Origin: Bacteroidia bacterium | GTDB lineage: Bacteria; Bacteroidota; Bacteroidia; Bacteroidales; Dysgonomonadaceae | Direction: 5' to 3' | NCBI GenBank assembly: GCA_030538215.1 | Contig: JAUNUM010000026.1 | Coordinates: 1-34,283, forward strand | Length of the DNA stretch: 34,283 nt | In this document: positions 16,476 through 24,252 of the stretch, one piece after another | How positions within the stretch are numbered: position 1 is the stretch's first letter | Layout of the letters: each line of letters begins with the position of its first letter | Position numbers and translations under genes: made by a program | The notes under the pieces: model-generated | Databases searched by the model: none | What the model was told of the DNA's origin: nothing | The model's input: only the letters and a program-made list of their open reading frames with translations

Positions 16476-17030
16476 ATGTTACAAGAAATAGTAATTGCAG
16501 GATTTGGAGGACAGGGTGTATTGTCGATGGGTAAAATTCTTGCTTATTCGGGAATTATGGAAGACAAGGAAGTGTCGTGGTTTCCGGCTTACGGACCCGA
16601 GCAACGTGGTGGAACAGCAAACGTTACGGTAATCATTTCCGACGATCTTATAAGCTCTCCTGTTGTTAATCAATATGATGTTGCCATTGTTTTAAATCAA
16701 CCATCGTTAGATAAATTCGAAGGAAGAGTAAAGCCCGGTGGAATTCTTATTTACGACGGCTACGGCGTGCATAAGTCAACATCGCGTAAAGATATTCATG
16801 TTTACAGGGTTGATGCCATGGAAGAATCCATGCGAATGGAAAATACCAAGGTTTTCAATATGATTGTGTTGGGTGGATTGCTCAAATTATCGCCGGTGGT
16901 TCAGTTGGAGAATGTAATGAAGGGATTAAAGCAATCGCTTCCTGAACGCCACCATAAGTTGTTGCCAATGAATGAAAAAGCCATTAAAAGAGGAATGGAT
17001 ATCATTAAATTGGAGCGCAAAGCGGATTAA
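16476..17030 (+). CDS. korC: 2-oxoacid:ferredoxin oxidoreductase gamma subunit
   Basis: The 184-aa protein is a full-length POR gamma/catalytic domain. It starts with LQEIVIAGFGGQGVLSMGKILAYSG, a typical glycine-rich beginning, followed by VSWFPAYGPEQRGGTANVTVIISDD, which is strongly diagnostic. The C-terminus includes NMIVLGGLLKLSPVVQLENVMKGLKQSLPERHHKLLPMNEKAIKRG. It is the last gene of the operon; the terminator at 17071-17110 follows within the opposing helicase gene. The 76-base gap before it consists of the simple AT-rich pattern ATAACTAATAACTAAAA and has no other feature. Confidence 0.92.
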   Translation: MLQEIVIAGFGGQGVLSMGKILAYSGIMEDKEVSWFPAYGPEQRGGTANVTVIISDDLISSPVVNQYDVAIVLNQPSLDKFEGRVKPGGILIYDGYGVHKSTSRKDIHVYRVDAMEESMRMENTKVFNMIVLGGLLKLSPVVQLENVMKGLKQSLPERHHKLLPMNEKAIKRGMDIIKLERKAD

Positions 17031-17065
17031 TCGAAAAATAATATACGTTTTGCAGATTTATCCTG

Positions 17066-18367
17066 TCAGGAGCCGGTTTGATTTTTATCAGACCGGCTTC
17101 GTGGTTTTTTAGGACCGGAGTTTTTTTCCTTGTTGCCGGATGATTTGGTTGTATGTTTTTTATCGAAATTTCTTCTTCTATTCGGACGTTTTCCACTTTC
17201 TTTCCGCATCTTCTCCGGATTGTACTCGGGTGTTTCGCCCAATTCCGTAGGAATCGGTATTTTATAGATCTCTTTTTGTAGAAATTTTTCAATTTTTGAA
17301 AATCGAAACTGCTCTTCGGGTGATATAAACGTGATGGCCATGCCCGAATCGCCGGCACGTGCCGTTCGCCCGATGCGGTGCACGTAATCTTCCACATCGT
17401 AAGGCACATCGAAATTGATGATGAGTGAAATGTCGTCAATATCAATGCCGCGCGCAACAATATCGGTGGCCACGAGAATATCTACCCGTTCGTTACGAAA
17501 TTCGTGCATCACGCTGTCGCGTTCCGATTGCTCTAAATCAGAGTGCATGGCATCTGCCGATAATCCCATCCGGCGCAATGTTTTGGTAATTTCTTTTACT
17601 TTCTGTTTTTTTCCCGAAAAGAGAATTACTTTATTAGGTTTTTTTTCGGAAAACAGGTGTTTTACAATTTCTATTTTCTGAGGTTCATAACAAATGTAAG
17701 CCGATTGTAGAATGGTTTCCGGCGGACGGGCAATGGCTATGGTGATTTCCTCGGGATTGCGTAAAATAGTTTTTGCCAGTTGTTGAATTTTGGGCGGCAT
17801 CGTTGCCGAAAACATGATGGTTTGGCGGTCTTTCGGCAATAGTTTTTCTATTTTCATAATGTCGTCGTAAAATCCCATATCGAGCATTCTATCGGCTTCA
17901 TCCAAAATAAAATATTTTATGCCCGAAAAATCGATTTCGTATAAATTTATATGCGAAAGCAATCTGCCGGGCGTAGCAATTACCACATCGGCACCACTAA
18001 TTAAACCTTTTTTTTGAATATTCCATGCATCGCCGTCATTTCCACCATAAACCGCCACCGACGAAAACGATGTAAAATACGAAAAACCTTCCATTTGCTG
18101 ATCTATCTGTTGAGCCAGTTCACGCGTGGGAGCCATAATAATGGCATTAATCTTGTGTTCTTCATGCAGTTCGGTATGCAAGTTGTTGATTAAGGGCAGT
18201 AGAAAAGCGGCCGTTTTACCGGTTCCGGTTTGTGCACACGCTATAATATCTTTTTTTTGAAGAATAACAGGAATAGCTTGCTCCTGAATTGGAGTGGTTT
18301 CTTTAAAGTTCATAGCTTGCAAGCCATCAATAAGCGCATCGCATAGCGGAAGTTCGGTAAATAACAT
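17066..18367 (-). CDS. DEAD-box ATP-dependent RNA helicase (RhlE-like)
   Basis: The 433-aa protein has the full set of DEAD-box motifs: Q motif (ETTPIQEQAIP), motif I AQTGTGKTAA (about 45-54), Ia PTRELAQQ, GG, Ib TPGRLL, II DEADRMLDMGF (about 155-165), III SATMPP, IV VILFSG, V ATDIVARGIDIDD, VI HRIGRTARAG. The C-terminal tail (about 385-433) is basic and low-complexity (K, R, S, N), as in RhlE-type helicases, and probably binds RNA. It acts in ribosome assembly or mRNA turnover, especially in the cold. The last 30-50 bases double as the kor terminator on the other strand. Confidence 0.95.
   Translation of the reverse strand: MLFTELPLCDALIDGLQAMNFKETTPIQEQAIPVILQKKDIIACAQTGTGKTAAFLLPLINNLHTELHEEHKINAIIMAPTRELAQQIDQQMEGFSYFTSFSSVAVYGGNDGDAWNIQKKGLISGADVVIATPGRLLSHINLYEIDFSGIKYFILDEADRMLDMGFYDDIMKIEKLLPKDRQTIMFSATMPPKIQQLAKTILRNPEEITIAIARPPETILQSAYICYEPQKIEIVKHLFSEKKPNKVILFSGKKQKVKEITKTLRRMGLSADAMHSDLEQSERDSVMHEFRNERVDILVATDIVARGIDIDDISLIINFDVPYDVEDYVHRIGRTARAGDSGMAITFISPEEQFRFSKIEKFLQKEIYKIPIPTELGETPEYNPEKMRKESGKRPNRRRNFDKKHTTKSSGNKEKNSGPKKPRSRSDKNQTGS
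17071..17110 (+). terminator. Terminator of the kor operon, overlapping the helicase 3' end
   Basis: AGCCGGTTTGA (17071-17081) pairs with TCAGACCGGCT (17088-17098) with one G.U pair and a 6-base loop. A T6 run (17105-17110) follows a few bases later. It lies about 40 bases after the korC stop and inside the end of the opposing helicase coding sequence (stop at 17066). Confidence 0.8.
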
Positions 18368-18388
18368 TTTGATTTTCTAAAATTTCAA

Positions 18389-18396
18389 CAAAGATA
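18389..18396 (-). promoter_or_regulatory. Promoter -7 box (TATCTTTG) of the helicase gene
   Basis: On the minus strand 18396-18389 is TATCTTTG, an exact TAnnTTTG box, 21 bases before the helicase ATG at 18367. No good -33 TTTG is visible upstream. Confidence 0.55.
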
Positions 18397-18460
18397 GTGT
18401 TTATTTTCTTTTTTGATGCCTATGACTGTTACTCGCAAAATAAATTTCGATAGAATCTTT

Positions 18461-18488
18461 TTTGTTTTCAAAAATAATTATACCTTTG
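18461..18488 (+). promoter_or_regulatory. Promoter of the tRNA-Ser gene
   Basis: TACCTTTG at 18481-18488 is an exact TAnnTTTG -7 element. TTTG at 18461-18464 may be the -33 box, with a 16-base spacer that is a bit short. The tRNA begins 23 bases after the -7 box. Confidence 0.55.
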
Positions 18489-18511
18489 CACTCGCTTTTC
18501 GATAAAAGCAG

Positions 18512-18596
18512 GGAGAGATGGCAGAGTGGTCGATTGCGGCGGTCTTGAAAACCGTTGAAGTGAGAGCTTCCGGGGGTTCGAATCCCTCTCTCTCCG
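18512..18596 (+). tRNA. tRNA-Ser (anticodon UGA)
   Basis: The 85-base tRNA has a 7-bp acceptor stem (GGAGAGA, 18512-18518, with TCTCTCC, 18589-18595) and discriminator G at 18596. The anticodon loop CTTGAAA carries TGA. A long variable arm marks it as class II (Ser). The T-arm is GGGGG-TTCGAAT-CCCTC. The 3' CCA is not encoded. Such tRNA-Ser 3' ends are known insertion sites of Bacteroides mobilizable units, for example NBU2. Confidence 0.96.
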
Positions 18597-18601
18597 CAAA
18601 C

Positions 18602-18641
18602 AAGGGTGTAAATCAGCAGGTTATGCGATTTACACCCTTTT
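18602..18641 (+). terminator. Terminator downstream of tRNA-Ser
   Basis: AAGGGTGTAAATC (18602-18614) pairs perfectly over 13 bases with GATTTACACCCTT (18627-18639). Three more pairs (GCA/TGC) close the loop after a bulged A. A short T run follows. A partial third copy AGGGTGTA occurs at 18658-18665, which might be part of an attachment region. Confidence 0.75.
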
Positions 18642-18680
18642 CTACGCCCAGAAAATCAGGGTGTATCCTTTTTTTTATTT

Positions 18681-20432
18681 TCAGATGAATATGTCGCTAA
18701 TCAATTTTTTTATTGTCAAATTTTCTAATTTTGATGCTATGGGTGATACATTATCTTGATTTTCTTTCCAATGCATTCCTTCATTATAAATTATACCAAG
18801 CAAATAATGACTTTCGGGTGAAACAATTCCCATTTCTTCTGCTTTTTCTAATTTAGGTCTTGTCATTTTTTCTGATAAAAACACCATTTTACTTGTTGAA
18901 TTTTGTAATTGGCAATATGCAATTTCTTCTATTTTCACTCTTACTCCACCACAAACAGCAAAAGGACAATATTCACGAGCATCTAAATAATTCTTAACTT
19001 CATCAAATAAAAACTGATAAAAATTATGTTCTTCACCCCAGAGTTCTGGTAAAGTCATCTTCTTAAAATCGTTACGTCTATTTATACAAGTAGGTTCATA
19101 GTGAAGCAAGTATTTAGAAATATCATCTCTTAATGAAACATCGATATTTTTATCTTCTCTTTTACGTAGCATTTTTATTAAATGCTGATTTACCTGAATA
19201 GTTGATTTGTCCAAGTAGTATACCTTTTGGTTGCTGAAAGCATAGTTCTTAAAGTAATTGGGGTTTAAGTGAGTTAGGATTAGCGGATAAATTTTCTTGC
19301 CAAGAGTATCAAATTCTTTAATGAATTTTGTAATATAATACTGTGCTGCAATAAGGTTAGCATCATCCAAATAATCAAAGACTTCATCGATTACAAGAAT
19401 ATTTGCAGGCTTCTTTAAATTTCTCTTTGCTTTAAAAAGCATTGAGATGAAAGTGAGAATATCCCTCTGTCCATTAGAGATGTGGTTTGCTTTTGGAAAT
19501 TTTACAACAAGCTTTCCACCCGTTTCACTTGAACGAATATTTTTCCAAGTACAATTAAATGTTGTTAGTGTTGCATCAAACCGTTGTTTATCTAATCGGT
19601 AAATATTGTAGGTACAAGCATTTTTGAAGTTGTTAATGTCTTGGTTGTATAGCCAAATCAATTGGATAGCTGCTAAATAGCTCTTTGTTTCTGAATTATA
19701 GCCAATGTCAAATTCATTGATAAGATTACCAATAGTATTTAGGTTGTCAATTTGTTTTAGGTCATTTAAACGGTGCGTGGTTATCCAATTAGTAAGAGTT
19801 TCTGTTGTTCCTGCTTGTGAGTTGATGTCTGCGATAATTGTATTAATTCTCCTCTGAATTCTATCTCCGTTTGCTCGTTGCAATGCCTGATAACATTCAC
19901 TTAATTCTTCAACTAATTTCAGATTTGTTAATACTGGGGTAGCATTGGGTAATACTTTTGAATTTTGACCAAATCGGGTTTGACTATTACGGAATGAATA
20001 ATTGAATGAAACATTAGTCGGAATGCGATCAACCAATACAACATCTTCAATTATCAATGACGCTCTTGCGTTTGCAAAACCACCAAATGTTGAAGCATTA
20101 CCTTTGGGTTTAGTGAGATTGTTTATTACAAAATAATCTATTTCACTGCTTATCGTATTGGTAGTATCTGTAGCTTCAAGTGTTGTAGGAGTGCCATCAG
20201 GTCTTGTATATTCTATTTGAATTCTTGGTAAATTAGTGCTATTTTCTGCGTGATAGTCTTCTTCGTTTAAGACAATTCTTCTATTGTTCATTGAATTAAA
20301 AGCTGTCGCCAGCGAACTCTTACCAAAGCCATTCGGGGCTACCAAAATACTTGGTTTGTTGGGTTGGATACCTAATTCAAATCTTTTATGTTGTATCCCT
20401 TTAATATTCTCTATCTCAATAACTCTAAGCAT
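18681..20432 (-). CDS. SMC/RecF-like ABC ATPase co-encoded with the type I restriction operon
   Basis: The 583-aa protein is an ABC-class ATPase of the RecF/SMC/OLD type. It begins with IENIKGIQHKRFELG and Walker A APNGFGKSS (32-40). The signature-like loop is HISNGQRD (317-324), Walker B with catalytic Glu is ILVIDE (345-350), followed by a D-loop region DYLDD, and the H-loop is ILTHLN (H388). Residues 150-300 form the inserted helical arm. The C-terminal 180 residues are not recognised; they contain RPKLE (R525, E529) and two nearby histidines (H542, H554). This is loosely like the R-x3-E...H triad of PrrC/RloC anticodon nucleases, but may be chance. It is last in the hsdR-hsdM-hsdS operon, 17 bases after the preceding gene, so it probably acts with the restriction enzyme as an effector or guard. 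No specific function is established. Confidence 0.82.
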   Translation of the reverse strand: MLRVIEIENIKGIQHKRFELGIQPNKPSILVAPNGFGKSSLATAFNSMNNRRIVLNEEDYHAENSTNLPRIQIEYTRPDGTPTTLEATDTTNTISSEIDYFVINNLTKPKGNASTFGGFANARASLIIEDVVLVDRIPTNVSFNYSFRNSQTRFGQNSKVLPNATPVLTNLKLVEELSECYQALQRANGDRIQRRINTIIADINSQAGTTETLTNWITTHRLNDLKQIDNLNTIGNLINEFDIGYNSETKSYLAAIQLIWLYNQDINNFKNACTYNIYRLDKQRFDATLTTFNCTWKNIRSSETGGKLVVKFPKANHISNGQRDILTFISMLFKAKRNLKKPANILVIDEVFDYLDDANLIAAQYYITKFIKEFDTLGKKIYPLILTHLNPNYFKNYAFSNQKVYYLDKSTIQVNQHLIKMLRKREDKNIDVSLRDDISKYLLHYEPTCINRRNDFKKMTLPELWGEEHNFYQFLFDEVKNYLDAREYCPFAVCGGVRVKIEEIAYCQLQNSTSKMVFLSEKMTRPKLEKAEEMGIVSPESHYLLGIIYNEGMHWKENQDNVSPIASKLENLTIKKLISDIFI

Positions 20433-20449
20433 AATAATTTAAGTACATT

Positions 20450-20944
20450 TTACCACTTTCCTTTGTCTTTTAGATACTCCATTCCATTGAATGCTGCAAT
20501 TTTAGCCTTTTCCAAAGTGTCAAAGGTTTTATAGCCAAATTGTTCGTTAATTTTCACTTTGTATTTATTCGTTTTCTTGTCTTTGTAAATAAGCAGATGA
20601 CGTTCTTCAATGTTTAGAAAGTAATTTCCATTTTTGCTAACTCTCCAATCTTTCTTTCTCCAATTAACTCTTCTATTTGCTCTGTTTCTTAATTCTCTCT
20701 CTCGTTTTTCCGGATTTATATAATCGTTGGTCATTTTCTCAGCACAATTGCAACCAACTTTAAATTCTTCCATAATTTCTGCGTGTTTAACAATATGTAG
20801 GTAACGAATTTTTTCGTTCCCGCACATCATACAAGTTTCATAATTTGTATCCAATTCTGATTGTCCATCTTCACGAATATCAATAACATCAACCAAAAAC
20901 CAACCTTTATGTGGAATGCCTTGTTCTTTCCAGTAGTTAGCCAT
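20450..20944 (-). CDS. Uncharacterised Cys-rich protein in the type I restriction operon
   Basis: The 164-aa protein has CMMCG (about 38-42) and CNCAEKM (about 84-90), a cysteine set that could bind one zinc ion. A strongly basic stretch follows (about 96-123: EKRERELRNRANRRVNWRKKDWR). A C-terminal small domain (about 128-164) has alternating beta-like and helical parts: YFLNIEERHLLIYKDKK, KVKINEQFGYKTFDTLEKAKIAAFNGMEYL. I do not recognise a family. It lies 10 bases after hsdS and 17 bases before the ABC ATPase gene, so it is clearly in the same operon. A nucleic-acid binding partner of the ATPase or the restriction complex is a reasonable guess only. Confidence 0.75.
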   Translation of the reverse strand: MANYWKEQGIPHKGWFLVDVIDIREDGQSELDTNYETCMMCGNEKIRYLHIVKHAEIMEEFKVGCNCAEKMTNDYINPEKRERELRNRANRRVNWRKKDWRVSKNGNYFLNIEERHLLIYKDKKTNKYKVKINEQFGYKTFDTLEKAKIAAFNGMEYLKDKGKW

Positions 20945-20954
20945 AGCATAGAGA

Positions 20955-22826
20955 TTAGAGATTATACCCGTTTGGAATTATACCCGTTTCTTTCATCCTT
21001 GTGAAAACTTTCTTTATTTGTCCTTCACCGAACTTTTTCTTCTCTTCCGACCATTCATAAAAACGCTGGAAGAGTAAAGCTTCTGAAAAGATTGTGTTCT
21101 CACTTAACATATTATCCATACAGGCATAAAGTGTGGCTACAATCTCTACTGTGTCTGATTTAGTGGGCTTAAACTTGTTTATTATATACTGAATGCTTTC
21201 GCTTTCTACTGAAAAGTATTTCAAAAAATCAGTGTGGTGCTGTCCAGCCTTTTCTAATGGTTGGTATTTGAGAATTTCTTCTTTTTTATATTCAAACCAT
21301 TTTTTCTCTTTAAGTTGTTTGTCAATAGAACGCATTAATCGATTGTCATATGGTCCCATTGCCTGACGAAGAAAATTGGTAGGTAGTTGCATATCTGCTG
21401 ATTTTTGACAGAGATAGATTAGCTTTTGCAGTTTCAGATGTCCCAAAGTGGGTTCTTTGTGCAACTGCCAAACTATTTCCGCAGCTAAAACCGTTCTGCG
21501 ATAATAATCCACATTGGTTGGTTTTAACTCAATGACTTTCGCTTTTTGTTTTACTTTCGCTTTCTTCCCCTCAAATGCCTCGTGTAGCAATGCTTTAAGC
21601 AATTGCGCGCTAGCTTCTTGGCTAGCAATGATATGTTCTTTTAATTGTTTGGTTTTGGCAAATTGCTTCTCTATTTCCGCTACGATGCGCTTTTGCTCGG
21701 TTAGTGGTGGAAGAGGAAAAAGGTTTTTTTTAAATTGGTCGTTGGTAATGCTTGGCGAATTAAACCCAACCATTAAATCTTTGAATGAATTATTTACATA
21801 AGGTGTAAGCAGATAATAAAAAGCATACTTCAATTCTACATCAAGAGTTTTAAATACATTAAAGCCTGTAGAACCAATGTAATTATCTTTTTCGTCCTCA
21901 ACAATTGCAATGTTTTTCAAATATGGTCTCACTGTGGAATAAACAATGTAATTTGGCTTTAAAATCCTTCTTGCACGAGTAGAAAGCTCACTGACTGTTT
22001 TTTGCTTTGCCTCTCTGATTACGAAATTCAGATTATCAATGGCATCAATATCAACATAGTTGATAATTGTGTCAGGTGAAAGATATTTTTGAATATCAAG
22101 ATTTTCAGTGTATTCAATTAACTCCCCCAACCTACACCACACCCAATTTCTTGGAATATCAAATGGAATTTCTTCGGGTTTGATGGGTAGCAAAGATTTT
22201 TCTTTTTTACCCGATTTGGCTTTTTCATCTTTGATGCGCTCGATGAGTTCAGCAGCCGGCTCATCATTCGGGTCTTGCGGAACTAATTTGCCTTGTACAG
22301 CGTCTTGTAGTATTGCTTGGTTGAGGTTTTCGAGGAGGGTAAGTTGATCTGCAAAAAGGATACTTGTTTCTATTTCCTTTTCAACCAATTGCTTTTCAAG
22401 CTCAATAATTTCTATTTGTTTTTCAATGCTTGGTACCGCTACAATTACATCTTCAATTCTGTTCATAGGCAAACTCACATTTGCCATACCTTTCATTTGA
22501 GAAACCAACAGTTCTTCCCTATTCCAATGTAGATAAATATGAAGATACTTAGCTAAAACAAAATTCTCATCATTTGGAATAACGGCACATAAAATATTTC
22601 CCAAAGCAAATTTCCCTTCACAATATTTGACACGTTTCATACTTGCGTGTCCGTGTCCTGTGGAAGAAACCAGAGGAATAATAACAGCTTTTGCATCAAA
22701 CTGATAGTCTATGTGTGTTTTATCTTCCTCTCCCAAGGTTACCATTGTATAAGATCCCGGAATAGCTTTCATTATTCCGGTTCCACCTTTCGTGATTGTG
22801 CATATGTCGCCTAACCTACACTTCAT
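20955..22826 (-). CDS. hsdS: Type I restriction specificity subunit with a Panacea-like C-terminal extension
   Basis: HsdS selects the DNA target of the type I methylase/restriction complex. The 623 aa contain TRD1 (about 1-130), a conserved helical spacer (about 133-205, ILQDAVQGKLVPQDPNDEPA), TRD2 (about 220-375, IPRNWVWCRLGEL at its start, FPLPPLTEQKRIVAEIE at its end) and the second helix (about 378-420). Normal HsdS would end near 425. Here a further 180 aa follow (about 441-623), with LGHLKLQKLIYLCQKSADMQL and QAMGPYDNRLMRSIDKQLKEKKWF. This resembles the Panacea/DUF4065 antitoxin-related fold. The gene abuts hsdM with no gap. The two TRDs differ, so the target is probably bipartite and asymmetric; it cannot be read from the sequence. 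Confidence 0.92.
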   Translation of the reverse strand: MKCRLGDICTITKGGTGIMKAIPGSYTMVTLGEEDKTHIDYQFDAKAVIIPLVSSTGHGHASMKRVKYCEGKFALGNILCAVIPNDENFVLAKYLHIYLHWNREELLVSQMKGMANVSLPMNRIEDVIVAVPSIEKQIEIIELEKQLVEKEIETSILFADQLTLLENLNQAILQDAVQGKLVPQDPNDEPAAELIERIKDEKAKSGKKEKSLLPIKPEEIPFDIPRNWVWCRLGELIEYTENLDIQKYLSPDTIINYVDIDAIDNLNFVIREAKQKTVSELSTRARRILKPNYIVYSTVRPYLKNIAIVEDEKDNYIGSTGFNVFKTLDVELKYAFYYLLTPYVNNSFKDLMVGFNSPSITNDQFKKNLFPLPPLTEQKRIVAEIEKQFAKTKQLKEHIIASQEASAQLLKALLHEAFEGKKAKVKQKAKVIELKPTNVDYYRRTVLAAEIVWQLHKEPTLGHLKLQKLIYLCQKSADMQLPTNFLRQAMGPYDNRLMRSIDKQLKEKKWFEYKKEEILKYQPLEKAGQHHTDFLKYFSVESESIQYIINKFKPTKSDTVEIVATLYACMDNMLSENTIFSEALLFQRFYEWSEEKKKFGEGQIKKVFTRMKETGIIPNGYNL

Positions 22827-24248
22827 CTATGCTAAGGATTTTAGTTCTTCAATAATTGTGGAAATCTTTGTTTGATTGTATTCTATTTTCTCAATAATTG
22901 CTTTTTTATCATAAACCACTTCTTTCACAACTTTATTTGGATTTTTTACATCCAAGTCGTAATTGCGTTCAATAATGGTATCAATAGAAACTTTATATGC
23001 GAACTCGTGTTCGGTTCTCTTATTCCACCATTTTTTTATTTCATCAAACTCTGAAATTTGGATTGGTTTGGTTTTGCTGTATGCTTTGTAACCTTTGGGT
23101 AGGGTATGTTCGTAATACCAAATTTCTTTGGTTGGTTTCCCTTTTTCAAAGAAAATGAGGTTTGTATTTACCGTAGCGTATGGTGCAAAAACCGAGTTTG
23201 GTAAGCGTACAATGGTATGTACATTACAATCTTCCAAGAGTTTTTGGCGTACACGTTGTTTTACTCCATCACCAGTCAAACTGCCGTCGGGGAGAACAAT
23301 ACCTGCTCGCCCTCCTTTTTTTAACAGCTGAATAAATAGGATTAGGAAAAGATCAGCACTCTCTTTTGTGCGGTAATTGAGTGGGAAATTAGTTTCCATA
23401 CCATCGCCAACCACACCACCAAAAGGCGGATTTGCCACGATAATATCCACTCTATCTTTTTGTTTTATGGAAGTGAGTTCACGGCTTAGGGCATCTGTGT
23501 TTTCTATTTTCGGTGCGGCTATGTCGTGGGTAATCAGGTTTACCACACTAAGCATAAAAGGCAGTGGCTTTAGTTCTATGCCAGTTACTGTTTCTTGCAG
23601 TATTTCTCGGTCTTGAATATTCTTAACTTGCTTTTGCAAATGATCTATGGAGCAAACCAAGAAACCCGCCGTACCACAAGCAGGGTCGCATATCTTTTCT
23701 CCCAATTTGGGATTTACCATATCTACAACAAATTGGGTTACAGCCCTTGGTGTGTAAAACTCTCCGGTGTCTTTTTTGGCAGCTAAGCCTTGCAGAATAT
23801 CTTCATAAATCACATTAAATATGTGATGTTCACGGCTACTATTAAAATCTATTTCGTTGAGTTTGTTTATTGCTTGGCGGAACGTGGTTCCGCTTTTCAT
23901 ATAGTTATTGGTTCCGTCAAAAATATTACGGATAATAACGCTTAATTTTTCATCTTGTACAATCTGCAACTCCTTTAAGGTCGGAAAAAGCTCGTTATTT
24001 ACAAAATTAATTAACTCATCACCCGTAATACCTTCGTCATCTTCGGCCCAGTTGCGCCATTGCAATTTGGCAGGAATAGGCGATTTATAGCCGGGAATTA
24101 GGATTTCTTTTTCTTTGTCTTTATCGTCAAAAAGTTTCAGAAATATCATCCAGCCTAATTGTTCAATTCGCTGTGCATCACCACTCAGTCCGGGATCTTT
24201 TCGGAAAATATCTCTAATGGATTTTATTACGCCTCCTATATTACTCAT
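22827..24248 (-). CDS. hsdM: Type I restriction-modification DNA methyltransferase subunit
   Basis: HsdM methylates adenine N6 using S-adenosylmethionine and, with HsdS, protects host DNA. The 473 aa have an HsdM_N helical domain (about 5-130) and the N6 methylase domain. In the latter are the SAM site DPACGTAGF (188-196), preceded by LAAKKDTGEFYTPRAV, and the catalytic motif IV NPPFGG (273-278). The C-terminal helical part (about 420-473) mediates contact with HsdS. The gap from hsdR is 4 bases; hsdS follows with none, so all three are probably translated from one message. Confidence 0.96.
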   Translation of the reverse strand: MSNIGGVIKSIRDIFRKDPGLSGDAQRIEQLGWMIFLKLFDDKDKEKEILIPGYKSPIPAKLQWRNWAEDDEGITGDELINFVNNELFPTLKELQIVQDEKLSVIIRNIFDGTNNYMKSGTTFRQAINKLNEIDFNSSREHHIFNVIYEDILQGLAAKKDTGEFYTPRAVTQFVVDMVNPKLGEKICDPACGTAGFLVCSIDHLQKQVKNIQDREILQETVTGIELKPLPFMLSVVNLITHDIAAPKIENTDALSRELTSIKQKDRVDIIVANPPFGGVVGDGMETNFPLNYRTKESADLFLILFIQLLKKGGRAGIVLPDGSLTGDGVKQRVRQKLLEDCNVHTIVRLPNSVFAPYATVNTNLIFFEKGKPTKEIWYYEHTLPKGYKAYSKTKPIQISEFDEIKKWWNKRTEHEFAYKVSIDTIIERNYDLDVKNPNKVVKEVVYDKKAIIEKIEYNQTKISTIIEELKSLA

Positions 24249-24252
24249 TTAT

